The notes beneath the pieces were generated by a model that was given only the letters and a program-made list of their open reading frames with translations, did no database searches and had not been told where the DNA came from. A stretch of DNA of 64,000 bases from UBA2040 sp041674745. GTDB lineage: Bacteria; Bacteroidota; Bacteroidia; Flavobacteriales_D; Crocinitomicaceae. This document shows, piece by piece, positions 43,850 through 53,596 of this stretch (position 1 is its first letter; each line of letters opens with the position of its first letter). The translations under genes and the position numbers were made by a program. The DNA lies in the NCBI GenBank assembly GCA_041674745.1, contig JBAYVD010000003.1, positions 241,330-305,329 on the forward strand, given 5' to 3'.

Positions 43850-43923
43850 TTAAGTTTGGATTCGAAGACTTCTTCCTGAATGAACGTTTGACCTCTTTGA
43901 TTGTACGGATAAGAAACGACGTT

Positions 43924-44376
43924 ATGAAAAAGCTATTGATCTGTTTTTTACCCTTGCTCTTTTCTTTTGGTGGATTTACACAAAGTGAAGGGAATCGAGA
44001 CAATTTAATCAATGATTTAACCGCCCAAAAATGGTGTTGCAACGTTATTTTGGGGGATGCAGGTTATGCTGCTTTGCTTCAAAAAAATGAAATCGTCCTA
44101 AGCCCTATTGAAGAGAATCCTTTTGGTTATTTCGTTGTTTTTAATCTTGACGGATCCTACGAATCGTACAACCAAGGATTTTGTGGCAACGAATGCAGAA
44201 CCCATGTTTATGGGAACTATGAGGTTTCAGAAAAAGGAAATCTTACTATTGTCGTGAAGAAGATTGAATACCTGAAAATGTGCTCTGATCAACCCGTAAA
44301 AATGGTCAATGCGACCTTCGGAAATTTCCAAATAGAGCGGAACAAGCTAGCATTACAGCTACATAGAATTGATTAA
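43924..44376 (+). CDS. Secreted protein of unknown family
   Basis: A 150-residue protein with a signal peptide (MKKLLICFLPLLFSFGGFTQ). Cysteines are paired (WCCNV, FCGNEC), and the mature domain has LNGSY-like segments, reminiscent of small lipocalin-like proteins, but no family is certain. The start chosen is the ATG at 43924, which yields a clean signal; the in-frame ATG at 43888 lacks one. Its end overlaps the sppA end by 4 nt, tail to tail. Confidence 0.6.
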   Translation: MKKLLICFLPLLFSFGGFTQSEGNRDNLINDLTAQKWCCNVILGDAGYAALLQKNEIVLSPIEENPFGYFVVFNLDGSYESYNQGFCGNECRTHVYGNYEVSEKGNLTIVVKKIEYLKMCSDQPVKMVNATFGNFQIERNKLALQLHRID

Positions 44377-46178
44377 CGAATCACCAATTCGAAAGGCAAA
44401 CGCATTTGAATTCCTGTAAAATGCTCAACTTTCTTCCATTGATTGTAGTTGTCCAACAAAACGGCAGGAATTTTTTGATTTTCCATTTTCATTTCCCCTT
44501 CGTTCTCTTCCAATAACTCAGCAACAAACGCCCATTTGTCTTCTTTCATCAATGGATAATACAGTACTTTGGTGTCTTTGGTAGAAATGCCCGCTTGTTT
44601 TGCTGCAAAAGCAATGGCTTCATGGATGCCACCTAATTCATCTACCAACCCTATTTTTACCGCATCTTCACCTGTCCAAACGCGACCTCTTGCAATTTTG
44701 TTGACTTCATCTTTGGTCATTCTTCTGCCGATGGCTACGCGAGAAAGGAAGTCATCGTAGATATTGTCCACTTCTTCTTGAACCGCTACCAATTCTTCAG
44801 GTGTCATTTTGCGATTGGTAGAAAGCGCTTGGTGTTTGTTGGTTGACACATAATCGAACGATATGCCCAATTTGTTTTGCAACATTTTCCCTGTGTAAGG
44901 AATCACCCCAAAAACACCGATTGAACCTGTAATCGTAGATGGTTCGGCAAAAATCCGCATGGCAGGAGCTGAAATATAGTAACCGCCCGAAGCCGCCACG
45001 TCTCCCATGGATACAATGACTTTTTTCGTTTTGTTGGTCAATTCCACTTCACGCCAAATTTCGTCGCTCGCTAAGGCACTTCCACCTGGGCTGTTTACCC
45101 GAAAGACTATGGTCTTGATGGATTCATTGCGTCTCGCTTCGCGAAATTGTTTGCAGATGTCTTTTGGCGTCAAACCGTCTCCATCGACGGAAATGTCCCC
45201 TTCTGCGAGAATAACGGCTACATTGGGAGCGTTGCTTTGCATCAATATTTGATCTTGCAATACGTTTTTCGTAGCGTATTTTTCAAAAGCCAACAGATTC
45301 AATTCATTGTCTTCTTTTTCGCCTACTTTTTTTGCAATCAATTCCATGACTTCATCTCGGTATTTCACACCGTCCATCAATTGGTATTTCACTGCATCTG
45401 AAGCATTTCGTATCAGTAAATTATCCGCAATTTCATCCATTTTCAAGGTGGAAACCTTGCGGGAAGATTGAATGTCTTTTTTTACTGTTCCCCACAAAGA
45501 AGTCAAGTATCGTTGTGTTTGCAATCGACTGGAATCACTCATTTTGTCCAAGAAAAAAGGTTCCACGGCACTTTTGAAGTCGTTGTTTTTTCCACGTACT
45601 ACTTGCATTTCCACTTCTAGTTTTTCCAATGTTCCTTTGAAAAAAGATAGTTCACCTGCCAAGCCCATAAATTCCATGTTGCTCGTTGGAAAACCGTATA
45701 CTTCATTAGCAGCGCTTGAAATGTAATATTCTTTCTGCGTGATTACCTCTCCGCTGTTGTATGCCACAGCAAATTTTCCTGATTTTTCAAATGCGTCAAT
45801 CGCATTTCGAATTTCTTTTGCCGAAGAAAAGCCACAATTTAACCCATCAATTTCGATAAAAAGGCCTTTTACATTTTCGTCGTTGGCAGCAATTTTGAGT
45901 CCCTCAATGATATCAGAAACGCCTAAATTGTTTGAAATTTGAAAAGTTCCCGGGTTCAACTTTTTACTCGATTTCTCTCCGATATTGCCTGAAAGTGTCA
46001 TGTGAAGAATCGTCTTGTCTTTAACATCCATGGGTTCACCTTTACCGAAATCACCAAAAGAGGCAATTAATCCACTGATGGAAATAATCCAAATGAGGAC
46101 ACCCAATACGGAAACAATTAATGCAGCAACAAGGCTAGGCCAAAAAATTCTTCCAAACGTAACTTTCCGATTTTCCAT
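44373..46178 (-). CDS. sppA: Signal peptide peptidase SppA (67K type)
   Basis: A 601-residue membrane protease of the S49 family that degrades cleaved signal peptides. One N-terminal membrane helix (VAALIVSVLGVLIWIISISG) is followed by two S49 domains. The nucleophile serine is in GDVAASGGYYISAPA. The lysine of the dyad is expected in the N-terminal domain, as in the E. coli 67K form. It ends with a proline-rich or basic tail. It looks monocistronic. Confidence 0.92.
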   Translation of the reverse strand: MENRKVTFGRIFWPSLVAALIVSVLGVLIWIISISGLIASFGDFGKGEPMDVKDKTILHMTLSGNIGEKSSKKLNPGTFQISNNLGVSDIIEGLKIAANDENVKGLFIEIDGLNCGFSSAKEIRNAIDAFEKSGKFAVAYNSGEVITQKEYYISSAANEVYGFPTSNMEFMGLAGELSFFKGTLEKLEVEMQVVRGKNNDFKSAVEPFFLDKMSDSSRLQTQRYLTSLWGTVKKDIQSSRKVSTLKMDEIADNLLIRNASDAVKYQLMDGVKYRDEVMELIAKKVGEKEDNELNLLAFEKYATKNVLQDQILMQSNAPNVAVILAEGDISVDGDGLTPKDICKQFREARRNESIKTIVFRVNSPGGSALASDEIWREVELTNKTKKVIVSMGDVAASGGYYISAPAMRIFAEPSTITGSIGVFGVIPYTGKMLQNKLGISFDYVSTNKHQALSTNRKMTPEELVAVQEEVDNIYDDFLSRVAIGRRMTKDEVNKIARGRVWTGEDAVKIGLVDELGGIHEAIAFAAKQAGISTKDTKVLYYPLMKEDKWAFVAELLEENEGEMKMENQKIPAVLLDNYNQWKKVEHFTGIQMRLPFELVIR

Positions 46179-46347
46179 TTCTGTTAAAATTTAAAAATTA
46201 AAATTAATCATTCCCCCCAATTTCCAGCCGACATTAACAATTCTTGGGGATTGTAGTTTTAACGATTTCATGCTGACCTGTGAAAATATTTTCCAACTAC
46301 GGTAGATTAGTTTATTTTTATACCAATATAAAAAGTTTGGTTCTCAT

Positions 46348-48720
46348 ATGAAATTGTTTTTAGGATTGTTTTTTATCCTGATTTTAGGAAATCAGTTGAA
46401 CGCACAGGATTACTCAAGAGTAAAAATTTACACCGATATGGAAGGGCTGAATACCTTGTCTGATTTAGGATTGGCGGTAGATCATGGTTCGCATAAGCCT
46501 GGTTATTTTTTCATTTCAGATTTTTCGAAAGAAGAGATTGACGTGATAAGAGACAATGGTTTTCACTATGAAATTTTGATTGCGGACGTTCAGCAATTCT
46601 ATGTTGATCAAAACAAAGGAGTCGATTTAAATCTGAAAAATGTAGGTTGTCCAACGAATAATTTTGGAGGAAATTTTGATCCAATTACACCGACTAATTT
46701 TCAATTGGGTTCGTATGCTGGTTACTATACGTACCAAGAAATGTTAGATAATTTGGATTTGATGCAACAGTTGTATCCCAACCTCATTTCATTTCGAACA
46801 GCGATTGATACGTTTCATACCATTGAACATCGACCGATTTATTGGGTGCGAATTTCTGATAATCCATCGGTAAATGAAAGTGGAGAAAAAGAAGTTTTGT
46901 ACACAGCCGTGCACCACGCGCGCGAACCAAATTCCATGAGTGCAGTAATTTATTACATGTGGTATTTGCTAGAAAATTATGCTGGTTCAGAGGAAATTCA
47001 ACATTTGGTCAAAAACAGTGAATTGTATTTTGTGCCTTGCTTAAATCCTGATGGCTATTTGTACAACGAAAGCACCAACCCAAATGGAGGTGGTATGCAC
47101 CGAAAAAACAGAAGAAACATTGGTACCAGCAACAAAGGGGTCGATCTGAATCGAAATTATTCTTACGGATGGGGAACAACCGGAACTTCGCCCAATGTGA
47201 ACAACGACACGTATCCTGGAACAGGACCATTTTCGGAACCAGAAACCCAAGCAATGAAATGGTTTTGTGAAAATCACGAATTCAAATTGGCCTTCAACGC
47301 ACATACCTATGCGGATGATATTTTGTTTCCAATTGGAACCACGACAAATGAATTTGCTGAGGATCATGATTACTTCAATCGTTTTACGGGCTACATGGTT
47401 CAATACAATGGTTACACGAACATGAAATCTTCCAGCTTGTATCCCGCTTCTGGGGATTCGGATGATTATATGTACAAAGTCGATTTGTCCGTAAAACCCA
47501 AAATTATGGCCATGACGCCCGAAATTGGAAATGGAGGCGATGGATTTTGGCCACCGATGAACAAAATAGAATTCAACAGTAAAAATATGTTGTTTCCGAA
47601 CTTGATTTTGGCTCATTTGGCTCATCGTTATTTAATTGTAACGGATTTGGACCCAATCCGAATAACGAATGCCATGGGTACTTTTAATCACGAGGCGGAA
47701 CGAGTTGGTTTGGATTCTGGAGATGTGATTGTACAAATACAACCATTGCAAAACATTGTTTCCATTGGTGCACCCATTGCATATGATTTAGCGAAAATCA
47801 CTCCTGTACAAGGAACTTTCTCGTATGCGTTGACAAGTGGAATTCAATATGGAGATACGATAAAATATGTTCTAGAAACCGTCTACCCAACTTGGACGAA
47901 ACGGGATACGATTGTCAAAATTTTCGGAACATTACCCATCATCGTTTTTGATGATGCTTCAACTTCTGGCTTGTGGACAGGGAATTGGACGAGCGAATCC
48001 CACACGGTTCATTCTCCAAGTAAAGCCTACAGCGATTCTGAAAGTGGCAGTTCTGCTATTAATTACGCCAACAATGCCAACAAAACATATCAATATGGAA
48101 CAGCCATTTCCTTGGTTGGAATGGAAGATGCATCCGTGAGTTATTTCGCGAAATGGTCTATTGAAGCAGATTATGATTATTGCCAATTCCAAGTGTCTAC
48201 AGACAATGGTGCCTCTTGGATTGGACAATGCGGTTTGTATACCGTTGAAGGAACGAGTGGAAGTGGTTCCGTTCAACCGAATGGTCAACCGGTTTATGAA
48301 GGCAACCAAGACTGGGTCCGAGAAGAAATTTCCCTTTCGGATTATTTAGGAGAGACGATTTTGATGCGTTTTGTACTGAAATCAGATGCAGGTGTGAACT
48401 TTGATGGTTTTTACTTTGATGATTTTACAGTGAGTGCCAAAATCAACGATGCTGGCCTGGAAGAAAAACAATTGCAATTCAATATTTTTCCAAATCCGGC
48501 GAAGGACGAGTTTTTGATCAGTTCTAGCGAGTTATTGACGGGTGCAACGCTTCAATTCATGGATATCAGCGGAAAAATGATTCAGTCTTCAACGATTTCA
48601 GCGGTAACGAACGAATACTCGGTTTCAACGAATAAATTGGCCAATGGGACTTATTTCTTGCAAATAATTCAAGCGAATGGTCAGTTGAGTTTGACGAAAA
48701 AAGTGGTGGTACTACACTAA
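46348..48720 (+). CDS. Secreted zinc carboxypeptidase (M14) with T9SS tail
   Basis: A 790-residue extracellular peptidase. Order: signal peptide (MKLFLGLFFILILGNQLNAQ); catalytic M14 domain at residues ~120-440 with the zinc ligands in YTAVHHAREP (HxxE) and in FNAHTYADDILFPIG, and the catalytic Glu in MTPEIGN; then beta modules, one with a MAM/CUB-like segment (SYFAKWSIEADYDYCQF); and at the end a type A T9SS tail (FNIFPNPAKDEF). Function: release of C-terminal residues from peptides outside the cell. Tail-to-tail overlap of 4 nt with menC. Confidence 0.93.
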   Translation: MKLFLGLFFILILGNQLNAQDYSRVKIYTDMEGLNTLSDLGLAVDHGSHKPGYFFISDFSKEEIDVIRDNGFHYEILIADVQQFYVDQNKGVDLNLKNVGCPTNNFGGNFDPITPTNFQLGSYAGYYTYQEMLDNLDLMQQLYPNLISFRTAIDTFHTIEHRPIYWVRISDNPSVNESGEKEVLYTAVHHAREPNSMSAVIYYMWYLLENYAGSEEIQHLVKNSELYFVPCLNPDGYLYNESTNPNGGGMHRKNRRNIGTSNKGVDLNRNYSYGWGTTGTSPNVNNDTYPGTGPFSEPETQAMKWFCENHEFKLAFNAHTYADDILFPIGTTTNEFAEDHDYFNRFTGYMVQYNGYTNMKSSSLYPASGDSDDYMYKVDLSVKPKIMAMTPEIGNGGDGFWPPMNKIEFNSKNMLFPNLILAHLAHRYLIVTDLDPIRITNAMGTFNHEAERVGLDSGDVIVQIQPLQNIVSIGAPIAYDLAKITPVQGTFSYALTSGIQYGDTIKYVLETVYPTWTKRDTIVKIFGTLPIIVFDDASTSGLWTGNWTSESHTVHSPSKAYSDSESGSSAINYANNANKTYQYGTAISLVGMEDASVSYFAKWSIEADYDYCQFQVSTDNGASWIGQCGLYTVEGTSGSGSVQPNGQPVYEGNQDWVREEISLSDYLGETILMRFVLKSDAGVNFDGFYFDDFTVSAKINDAGLEEKQLQFNIFPNPAKDEFLISSSELLTGATLQFMDISGKMIQSSTISAVTNEYSVSTNKLANGTYFLQIIQANGQLSLTKKVVVLH

Positions 48721-49793
48721 TTTTTTTGAAACGAAAGAAATCCGTTTTTTACCCTTAACTGACTTTCAATGTTGTCAGTGTACAAACTGCCGGTTCCTAG
48801 TCCATGGTGTTTGTTGATTGGGAATTGTGCCGTAAATTGAGCGATGCAATTCAGTCCCACATTGGATTCGAGTGCGGAAGTCATCCACCAATCGATTTTT
48901 AATGATTCCGCTATTGTAATCCATTCTAAACAAGAAAGAATTCCGCCGTGTAAGCTTGGTTTTAAGATGATGTAGGGCGGTTGAATTTTACTCAAAAGAG
49001 CTGTTTTCTCCTCAGCGCTGGAAATACCAATTAACTCTTCGTCGAGTGCAATGGGCAATGGATTTTCTTCACACAATTCAGCCATCAGTTCAATTTGTCC
49101 TGGCGCAATGGGTTGTTCAATCGAATGAATACCCAACGCATGGAGTCGTTTCAATTTATCATGAGCATCTTCGGCTGTAAATGCACCGTTGGCATCGACC
49201 CGCAAAATCATTTCATCGGCAGAGAATTGTGCGCGCAATTCGGTCAGCAATTCCATTTCTTTTTCGAAATCAATGGCACCCACTTTCATCTTGATGCAAT
49301 TGAAACCTTGGTTGACTTTTTCGGTCATTTGCTCGTGCATGAAATCGGGTGTTCCCATCCAAATCAAGCCGTTGATAGGTATTTTCGATTCGCCGCGAGA
49401 AAAAGCGTTCGTAAAAAAACGTTGTAAGTCACCACTCTGCCAATTCAGCAAAGCCATTTCAAACCCAAATAGGATGGAAGGAAAGGTTGCGAGAAGGGAA
49501 TAAATGGCCGTTTCACTTTTTACTTTTTCGAGCAATTCAAATTCTTGAAGCAACGCGTATTTCTTCCAATCCATGGATTGAACGAGGCTGCACAACTCGG
49601 TTAGTTTTGCTTCGTATTGTTCTTTAGAAACGAAATCAGGCGATAAGCCAGGAATAATGCTGCATTCGCCCAGACCCAGTTTACCATCCATTTCCAAATG
49701 GAGAAACCAAGCATTTTTTTCTGTCAAAACACCGCGAGAAGTCCCACTGGGATTTTTAAAATGGAAAATGCGCTGCTCGAAAGAAATTTGCAT
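48717..49793 (-). CDS. menC: o-Succinylbenzoate synthase
   Basis: A 358-residue enolase-superfamily enzyme of menaquinone synthesis that dehydrates SHCHC to o-succinylbenzoate. The acid-base lysine is in KMKVG, the metal-binding acids in LRVDANGAFT, SIEQPIAPGQ and ALDEELIG, and the second lysine in ILKPSLHGG. It is adjacent to menA, 3 nt downstream, on the same strand, which supports MenC over muconate-type relatives. Confidence 0.9.
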   Translation of the reverse strand: MQISFEQRIFHFKNPSGTSRGVLTEKNAWFLHLEMDGKLGLGECSIIPGLSPDFVSKEQYEAKLTELCSLVQSMDWKKYALLQEFELLEKVKSETAIYSLLATFPSILFGFEMALLNWQSGDLQRFFTNAFSRGESKIPINGLIWMGTPDFMHEQMTEKVNQGFNCIKMKVGAIDFEKEMELLTELRAQFSADEMILRVDANGAFTAEDAHDKLKRLHALGIHSIEQPIAPGQIELMAELCEENPLPIALDEELIGISSAEEKTALLSKIQPPYIILKPSLHGGILSCLEWITIAESLKIDWWMTSALESNVGLNCIAQFTAQFPINKHHGLGTGSLYTDNIESQLRVKNGFLSFQKN

Positions 49794-49796
49794 GCC

Positions 49797-50693
49797 TTAA
49801 AGATTCATCAAAATACTTGCTAAAACAGCGATGAAGAAAGTGTTCAACGCAACTTTCTTTAGTTCAGGGTCCAAATCACGTGGATTCTTTGTATCCAAAA
49901 CTCGTTTCAAGTGAAAAATCAAAGGAACAGTTAAAAGCAGCATCAAAGGCGTGTAGCTTCCCATTTGAATGGTAAAATACGCAAAGCTAAAACAAGCGCC
50001 AATGATCAAAAAGGAATGATAGATTTTACCTGTTTCGAACCCCAATTTCACAATGACGGTTCGTTTATTCGCGAGTTTGTCGTTTTCATGATCGCGCAAA
50101 TTGTTCAAATTTAAAACGGCCATCGATAAAAAACCAATTCCGCAAGCAGCAGGCAGCACATGCCAAGAAAACTGTGACGTGTACAAACCATAAACGCCCA
50201 TTACGCTTACCAAACCAAAGAAAATGAATACGAATAAATCGCCCAAACCGTTGTAACCATACGCTCGTTTTCCCAAAGTATAAAGCAACGCCGCTAAAAC
50301 GCTCGCCACGCCCAGGAACACATACACCCAAATCGCTTGTGTACTTAAAATTGTCGAGGAAAAATAAATGAGTGTTCCAGCTGAAAGCAAACTGAATATG
50401 GCAAAAAGTCGAACGGCATTGGTCATTTCTTTTGCACTAATTGCACCGGATTGAGTGGCCCGAATCGGACCTACACGGTTTTCATTGTCCGTACCTTTCA
50501 AATGGTCGCCCAGATCATTGGATAAGTTGGAAAGGATTTGGAAAAAGAGGGTGGTAATCAAACTGAAAATAAAAATGCCCGTGTTCCAATGTCCGTCGTG
50601 AAAAGCAATAAAAGAACCCAAAATAATGCCCGAAAGCGAAAGAGGAAGGGTTCTCAATCGAAATGCCTCCAGCCAAATTTTCAATTTCTTCAT
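49797..50693 (-). CDS. menA: 1,4-Dihydroxy-2-naphthoate polyprenyltransferase
   Basis: A 298-residue integral membrane enzyme that attaches the isoprenoid tail in menaquinone synthesis. About eight helices are seen. The prenyl-diphosphate motif is SNLSNDLGDHLKGTDNENR, with the second near NNLRDHENDKLANKR. The pair menA-menC is a Flavobacteriales respiratory quinone operon. No upstream men gene is in the window. Confidence 0.92.
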   Translation of the reverse strand: MKKLKIWLEAFRLRTLPLSLSGIILGSFIAFHDGHWNTGIFIFSLITTLFFQILSNLSNDLGDHLKGTDNENRVGPIRATQSGAISAKEMTNAVRLFAIFSLLSAGTLIYFSSTILSTQAIWVYVFLGVASVLAALLYTLGKRAYGYNGLGDLFVFIFFGLVSVMGVYGLYTSQFSWHVLPAACGIGFLSMAVLNLNNLRDHENDKLANKRTVIVKLGFETGKIYHSFLIIGACFSFAYFTIQMGSYTPLMLLLTVPLIFHLKRVLDTKNPRDLDPELKKVALNTFFIAVLASILMNL

Positions 50694-50833
50694 GTGGCAA
50701 AAATAAGGATTCTATTAAAATGGTTCTCGATTGGACAAGTTTCATTTCTACTTTTCTTTTCCCCTTGATTTTATAGCGCGATAATTCAAAATGGGAAGCC
50801 TTAAAAATAGTGAATAAATGAGGGTTTTAGATT

Positions 50834-50863
50834 AAAATTTATTATGTTTACATAATAAATTTT
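50834..50863. promoter_or_regulatory. Perfect 30-bp palindrome, candidate operator
   Basis: AAAATTTATTATG (50834-50846) and its exact complement CATAATAAATTTT (50851-50863) enclose TTTA. It ends 5 nt before the start codon of the flavin oxidoreductase at 50869. Thirteen perfect base pairs and no U-run suggest an operator for a dimeric regulator, possibly the promoter itself (AATAAATTTTG overlaps). Confidence 0.6.
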
Positions 50864-50868
50864 GACGC

Positions 50869-51840
50869 ATGAGTAAGCCTGCACTTTGTGAAATGTTGAA
50901 CATTGACTTTCCAATTATAGTCGCGCCCATGTTTTTAGTTTCGAATGATAAAATGGTCATTGAAGCAATAAAAGCAGGAGTAACCGCGGCAATTCCAGCC
51001 TTGAACTACCGAACCGTAGATGAATTGAGAGAGAAAATTCGGTTCATTCAAGCTGAAGTGAAAGGACCGTTTGGCATCAATTTAATTGTCAACCAATCCA
51101 ATTTTCTTTACAAAGAACAATTGAAAGTGATTTGCGAAGAAAAAGTCGCTTTCATCATCACTTCCTTGGGTTCACCCGAAGAAACGATTCGTCAAGCGCA
51201 TGCCGCAGGTACCAAAGTATTTTGCGACGTTACGGATTTGAAATATGCCCAGAAAGTGGAAGCATTGGGTGCGGATGGGTTGATTGCCGTGAACAAAGAA
51301 GCGGGTGGGCACGCCGGAAATACACCAATGAAAGAACTTATTCCTTTGTTGAAAGCCAATTGCAAAATCCCTGTTTTATCCGCTGGTGGTGTTGGTACTG
51401 GAAAAGGGATTGCGGAAGCATTGGCATTGGGCGCAGACGGACTTTCCATGGGCAGTATTTTCATTGCCTCGGAAGAAGCACCTGTTTCACCTGAATACAA
51501 ACAAGCTTGCATTGAATATGGTGCAAAGGATATCGTGATGACGACTAAATTATCCGGAACGCCCTGCTCGGTGATAAAAACACCGTATGTGGAGCAAATT
51601 GGTACGGAGCAAAATTGGTTGGAACGTTTTCTGAACAAAAACAAACGTGTAAAAAAATGGATCAAAGCGTTTACTTTCTTGAAAGGAATGAAATCCTTGC
51701 AAAAAGCCGCTTTTGGTTCCACCTATAAAACCGTTTGGTGTGCTGGTCCGAGCATAGAACACGTGAAAAGTGTCCGGAAAATGGGCGAAATCGTTGCACA
51801 ACTTCGCACAGAATATGAAACGGCGATCGCTGAAAAATAA
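50869..51840 (+). CDS. Nitronate monooxygenase-family flavin oxidoreductase
   Basis: A 323-residue NPD-type TIM-barrel protein. FPIIVAPMFLVSNDKMVIEAIKAGVTAAIPALNYR is the usual opening; FGINLIVNQSN, IAVNKEAGGHAGN and LSAGGVGTGKGIAEALALGADGLSMGSIFI follow and hold the FMN-binding loop. Members oxidise nitronates or act as enoyl-ACP reductases; which applies is open. The start codon follows a perfect 30-bp palindrome. It is followed 4 nt later by a DUF4442 gene. Confidence 0.85.
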   Translation: MSKPALCEMLNIDFPIIVAPMFLVSNDKMVIEAIKAGVTAAIPALNYRTVDELREKIRFIQAEVKGPFGINLIVNQSNFLYKEQLKVICEEKVAFIITSLGSPEETIRQAHAAGTKVFCDVTDLKYAQKVEALGADGLIAVNKEAGGHAGNTPMKELIPLLKANCKIPVLSAGGVGTGKGIAEALALGADGLSMGSIFIASEEAPVSPEYKQACIEYGAKDIVMTTKLSGTPCSVIKTPYVEQIGTEQNWLERFLNKNKRVKKWIKAFTFLKGMKSLQKAAFGSTYKTVWCAGPSIEHVKSVRKMGEIVAQLRTEYETAIAEK

Positions 51841-51844
51841 AACC

Positions 51845-52312
51845 ATGGAAGCAAAAATGTTTCGGAAAATCAAATGGGAATTGTTTCTTTTAGGGAAATT
51901 GTACATTCCTATATTGGGGTATACGAAACCAAAATTGATTTTTCTTTCAGAAGAAGAGGTTCGCATGAAAATCAAGTTACGCTGGCGAACGAAAAACCAT
52001 TTGAAATCAATGTATTTTGGTGCTTTGGCGGTGGGTGCAGATACCGCAGCAGGATTGCATGCTTTTTATATTTCCCGTGCGCAAAACTTGAAAATGTCGC
52101 TGGCATTTAAAGCCGTAGAAGGTCAGTTTTTAAAACGAGCTGAAACGGATGTGTTTTTCGTTTGCAAGCAAGGTAAAATTGTTTCGGATTGTTTGAAAGA
52201 ATCATCCAAAACAGGCGAACGAGTCAACCAAGAATTGCTGATTGAAGCCTTCAATACCCACGAGGAATTGGTAGCAACTTTCAAAATGACCTTGTCTGTC
52301 AAAGTGAAGTAG
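51845..52312 (+). CDS. DUF4442 hotdog-fold protein
   Basis: A 155-residue protein of the DUF4442 family, a PaaI-like hotdog fold without the usual catalytic acid. LRWRTKNHLKSMYFGALAVGADTAAGLHAFYISRAQ is typical. It may bind acyl-CoA but acts as a thioesterase only by inference. The ATG at 51845 follows the oxidoreductase stop by 4 nt. An upstream ATG in frame at 51770 lies wholly in the previous gene and is rejected. Confidence 0.82.
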   Translation: MEAKMFRKIKWELFLLGKLYIPILGYTKPKLIFLSEEEVRMKIKLRWRTKNHLKSMYFGALAVGADTAAGLHAFYISRAQNLKMSLAFKAVEGQFLKRAETDVFFVCKQGKIVSDCLKESSKTGERVNQELLIEAFNTHEELVATFKMTLSVKVK

Positions 52313-52323
52313 ATTTTAAACTT

Positions 52324-52331
52324 TATATTTG
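52324..52331 (+). promoter_or_regulatory. Promoter -7 box of the rhodanese operon
   Basis: TATATTTG fits TAnnTTTG, 16 nt before the ATG at 52347. The in-frame TTG at 52329 lies within this box, so it cannot be the start codon of a transcript that begins here. Confidence 0.6.
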
Positions 52332-52346
52332 CAGAAAAATCAAAGA

Positions 52347-52664
52347 ATGCGCTGGATCACTCCGCAAGAATTGCAAGCCCTTCAAAAGAACGATTCGACC
52401 GTTTTGGTTGTTGACGTACGTGAACAATATGAAAACGACATTTGTCACATTCCTTCTTTACATCTTCCAATGGGAGAAATTCTTGCTCGATTTTCGGAAA
52501 TACCGAAAAATAAAACACTCGTAATTATGTGTAAATCGGGAGCCAGGGCCGAAGCAACAGCCAATTTAATGGAATGTGAGTTGGGTTTTGAAAATTTATT
52601 GGTCTTGGAAGGTGGAATTCTCAATTGGATTGCGCAAATTGACACTCATTTAGAACTATATTGA
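52347..52664 (+). CDS. Rhodanese-like domain protein
   Basis: A 105-residue single rhodanese domain. TVLVVDVREQYENDICHIPSLHLPMGEI and the loop VIMCKSGARAEATANLM are typical, with the catalytic Cys in CKSGARA. Single-domain members transfer sulfur in the cytoplasm. The start at 52347 is chosen because the promoter box lies directly upstream. Its stop overlaps the next ATG (TGATG). Confidence 0.92.
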   Translation: MRWITPQELQALQKNDSTVLVVDVREQYENDICHIPSLHLPMGEILARFSEIPKNKTLVIMCKSGARAEATANLMECELGFENLLVLEGGILNWIAQIDTHLELY

Positions 52665-53596
52665 TGGAAAACGAAAGAACTTTGCCGCAAAAAGGCTTAT
52701 TGACTTTGAAAGGATTAGCCATGGGCGCTGCGGATGTAGTGCCGGGTGTTTCAGGTGGAACGATTGCTTTTATCACTGGAATTTATGAAGAATTGATTTC
52801 CAGTATCAACAATATCAATTTGGGTGCGATTCGTATTTTGCAAAAACAAGGATTCAAAGAATTTTGGAGACACATCAATGGAACTTTCTTTTTGTTTCTT
52901 TTTGCCGGTATCGCCATCAGTATTTTGAGTTTGACCAAAGTGGTTTTGTATTTATTGGAGGAACATCCCGTATTGATTTGGAGCTTTTTCTTTGGATTGA
53001 TTATAGCGAGTACGTTAATCGTTGGAAAAACCGTGAAGACTTGGTCGATTCCTGTGATCAGTTTCTTTGCACTTGGAACGCTTGCTGCTTTGTATATTTC
53101 CTCGATACAAACCATTGCCTCCGTGGATGCCAATTGGTACATTTTTCTTAGCGGCTGCATTGCCATTTGTGCGATGATTTTACCTGGAATTTCCGGTTCC
53201 TTTATTTTGGTTTTGATGGGCAGTTACCACATTATTTTGGTAGCCTTGCAAGACCGACAATTGGGTATCATTTTGCTTTTTATGTCGGGATGTTTGGTAG
53301 GGATTTTGTCATTTGCTCGTTTGCTAAAATTCCTTTTTGCTAAATTCAAAGAATTGACGGTTGCTACTTTAACTGGTTTCATGTTGGGTTCATTGTACAA
53401 AGTTTGGCCGTGGAAAGTGAATGTTGGATTAAGTCCGTTGGTGATTCATTCCGATGGAAAAGAGGACTGGATGACAAGCAATGTTATGCCAATTGGTTTT
53501 GAAGGAGATCCACAAGTAGCCTTGGCCATTGCTTGTATGGTTTTTGGTTTAGCCTTGGTATTGGTGTTGGAAAGAGCGGGTAAAAAATTCGCATGA
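52664..53596 (+). CDS. DUF368 polyprenyl-phosphate translocase
   Basis: A 310-residue membrane protein with about eight helices. The paired signatures GAADVVPGVSGGTIAFITGIYEELI and ILPGISGSFILVLMGSYHIIL define DUF368 (PopT), recently shown in other bacteria to return undecaprenyl phosphate across the membrane. It follows a rhodanese gene by a one-base overlap and leads into aroE by a 4-nt ATGA overlap, so the three form an operon. Confidence 0.9.
   Translation: MENERTLPQKGLLTLKGLAMGAADVVPGVSGGTIAFITGIYEELISSINNINLGAIRILQKQGFKEFWRHINGTFFLFLFAGIAISILSLTKVVLYLLEEHPVLIWSFFFGLIIASTLIVGKTVKTWSIPVISFFALGTLAALYISSIQTIASVDANWYIFLSGCIAICAMILPGISGSFILVLMGSYHIILVALQDRQLGIILLFMSGCLVGILSFARLLKFLFAKFKELTVATLTGFMLGSLYKVWPWKVNVGLSPLVIHSDGKEDWMTSNVMPIGFEGDPQVALAIACMVFGLALVLVLERAGKKFA

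Noticed and set aside
51770..51844. N-terminal extension of the DUF4442 protein
   Set aside because: It lies entirely inside the preceding oxidoreductase gene in another frame, and the family begins at the later ATG.
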